A stretch of DNA of 7,499 nucleotides from Yimella sp. Its GTDB lineage: Bacteria > Actinomycetota > Actinomycetes > Actinomycetales > Dermatophilaceae. The stretch's first letter is position 1; each line of letters opens with the position of its first letter. Below, one piece after another: positions 6,074 to 7,499 of this stretch. The position numbers and the translations under genes were made by a program. Location of the stretch: positions 1-7,499 of the forward strand of contig JASLFY010000170.1 in NCBI GenBank assembly GCA_030150425.1, read 5' to 3'. The notes below the pieces were generated by a model. It worked only from the letters and a program-made list of their open reading frames with translations. It searched no databases and was not told the origin of the DNA.

Positions 6074-7499
6074 TCAGCCCGAGGTGAGCGAGCGCCGTCC
6101 GCTGTCGCTGCGGGCCGTCGGCGGCGCGAGCACGATCCGGGCGCCGAGGATCTCGGCCCCGGCGGCGTGGGTGTTCACCGGGTTCAGTTCGAGGTCGTAG
6201 ACCTGCGGATGGTTGTTGGCCAGCACCGAGACGCGCGCGACCACGTCGCGCAGGGCGTCGCGGTCGATCGGCGCGCGGCCCGAGTGTCCGCGCAGGATCG
6301 GCGCGGCCCGGACCGAGTCGATCAGGTCGTCGACGTCGTTCTCGGTGAACGGCGGGATGCGGTAGCCGAAGTCGTCCATGATCTCGGTCGGCACCCCGCC
6401 GAGGCTGAACCGGACGACGGGGCCGAACAGGGTGTCCTCGCCCGAGGCGACGACGCACGCGATGCCGGGCTCGACCATCCGCTGCACCACGAACCGGTTC
6501 GCCCCGACCGGCGCGAGGCGCGCATCGAGGACCTCGTACGCCGACCGGACCTCCGCTGCGTTGCTGAGGTCGGCCCGCACCGAGGAGACCGGCTGCAGCC
6601 GGGCCAGGGACGAGGTCGACTTCACCACGACCGGGTATCCGATGCTTTCGGCGATCTCCGCGGCCTGCTGCGCCGACGTCGCCGGGTGGGCCGGCAACAG
6701 GTCGATCCCGTACGCCGCCAGGAGCGCCGCGGTCTCGGTGGCGTCCAGTTCGCGGCCGTCGGGCGACTCCTCGAGCACGGTCTGGATGATCGCGCTCGCG
6801 CGGTCGTCGTCGATGCCCTCGGGGAGCACCATCGCGTCGCTCTGCCGTGCCCGCCACTGGCCGTACCGGGTCGCGGCGGCCAGGGCGCGTACGGCGTCCT
6901 CCGGCATCGCGTACGACGGCACGACCTCGCGCCGCCCGTCGGCGGTGCGCCCGCCGGCGAGCGCCGCCGAAACACCTCGGATACCGAGGAACGTTGTCAC
7001 GCACGGCTTTTCGTACTCGGCCGCGACGAAACCGAGGGCCGCGGCGATGTCGTTGCCGGCGCTCGCGCGTGGCGGGATGTACGCCGTGACCACCGAGTCG
7101 ACCTGCGGGTCCTCGAAGGCGGCGCGTACGGCCGCCCCGAAGGTGGCGGCGTCGGCGTCGGCCGGCAGGTTCACCGGTCCGTGGACCACCTGCAGACCCC
7201 AGGCGACGCACGCGTCGGCGGCCAGCGCACCGAGCGCGTCGGAGTTGCCGACGACGGCGACCCGCTCCCCCTGCGGGATCGGCTGGTGCACCACGAGCTG
7301 GGCGATGTCGAACATCTGGTGGACGTTCTCGACGCGGATGACACCGGCCTGGCGAAGCATCGAACGGAAGGCCTTCGGCGCGATCCGCGTGGGGCGGACC
7401 TGGTGGCCGGGCGGCGTACCGTACTGGGACACACCGGATTTCACGACGATGACCGGCTTCTTCGCCGACAGCCGGCGGGCGATCCGGTTGAACTTGCGC
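6074..7499 (-). CDS. ADP-forming acyl-CoA synthetase (acetate-CoA ligase family), C-terminal part; N-terminus beyond right edge
   Basis: The enzyme interconverts acyl-CoA, ADP and phosphate with acyl acid, CoA and ATP; related actinobacterial proteins also carry an N-terminal GNAT acetyltransferase domain, which would lie outside the window if present. There are 474 codons before the TGA, all in one frame to the edge. A CoA-ligase (flavodoxin-like) domain spans about local residues 15-190, opening PVIVVKSGVSQYGTPPGH, where His32 sits at the place of the phosphohistidine. A linker with VPSYAMPEDAVRALA (about 193-207) leads to an ATP-grasp domain (about 248-474), with Lys293 in PVVVKST, FGPVVRFSLGG (358-368) and LELNPV (436-441). 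A GTG at 7444 (residue 19) is internal, not the start: upstream codons RKFNRIARR continue the family sequence. The gene heads the visible cluster, and the DUF5998 start follows its stop by 8 nt. Confidence 0.87.
   Translation of the reverse strand, partial: RKFNRIARRLSAKKPVIVVKSGVSQYGTPPGHQVRPTRIAPKAFRSMLRQAGVIRVENVHQMFDIAQLVVHQPIPQGERVAVVGNSDALGALAADACVAWGLQVVHGPVNLPADADAATFGAAVRAAFEDPQVDSVVTAYIPPRASAGNDIAAALGFVAAEYEKPCVTTFLGIRGVSAALAGGRTADGRREVVPSYAMPEDAVRALAAATRYGQWRARQSDAMVLPEGIDDDRASAIIQTVLEESPDGRELDATETAALLAAYGIDLLPAHPATSAQQAAEIAESIGYPVVVKSTSSLARLQPVSSVRADLSNAAEVRSAYEVLDARLAPVGANRFVVQRMVEPGIACVVASGEDTLFGPVVRFSLGGVPTEIMDDFGYRIPPFTENDVDDLIDSVRAAPILRGHSGRAPIDRDALRDVVARVSVLANNHPQVYDLELNPVNTHAAGAEILGARIVLAPPTARSDSGRRSLTSG

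Noticed and set aside
6066..7211. Minus-strand open frame extending the DUF5998 gene upstream
   Set aside because: It overlaps the acyl-CoA synthetase in another frame and is Arg/Gly-rich without similarity. The ATG at 6065 or 6056 is the real start.

Overview
The window is chromosomal DNA from a high-GC actinobacterium (Actinomycetota). The evidence is the very high GC content, the strong G/C third-position codon bias, and the gene content: sepH, an actinobacterial cell-division gene, lies divergent from an N-terminal ferrochelatase fragment and convergent with an MFS gene that I recognise as a usual sepH neighbour. The order may be Micrococcales, but nothing here fixes the family or genus. 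There are no RNA genes, insertion sequences, CRISPR arrays or phage genes, and this reads as a conserved core region, not an accessory island.

Layout: (1) 1-426, minus strand: N-terminal 142 codons of coproporphyrin ferrochelatase (cpfC/hemH), running off the left edge. (2) 427-552: short divergent promoter region with a 7-bp inverted repeat and no TA dinucleotide. (3) 553-1962, plus strand: sepH, an FtsZ-associated division protein with a long acidic linker. (4) 1963-2001: convergent gap. (5) 2002-7499, minus strand: five colinear genes, read in the order ADP-forming acyl-CoA synthetase (N-terminus off the right edge), DUF5998-type protein, nucleotide pyrophosphatase/phosphodiesterase-type protein, thymidine kinase (tdk), MFS transporter. 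The gaps are 8, 20, 11 and about 50 nt, so they look like one transcription unit whose promoter lies outside the window.

How the genes may work together: cpfC inserts iron into coproporphyrin III in haem synthesis, and SepH stimulates FtsZ assembly at the septum. In the minus-strand cluster the phosphodiesterase-family enzyme and thymidine kinase could both touch nucleotide salvage. The synthetase joins acyl groups to CoA. The DUF5998 protein and the MFS transporter have no known role, and a shared pathway is inference only.

I found no clearly new system. The items most worth a second look are an excess of the palindrome CGTACG (18 copies, including every Val-GTA codon I could find), the uncharacterised DUF5998 gene with a Cys/Asp/His motif, the altered active-site loop of the acyl-CoA synthetase, and the enlarged acidic linker of SepH.
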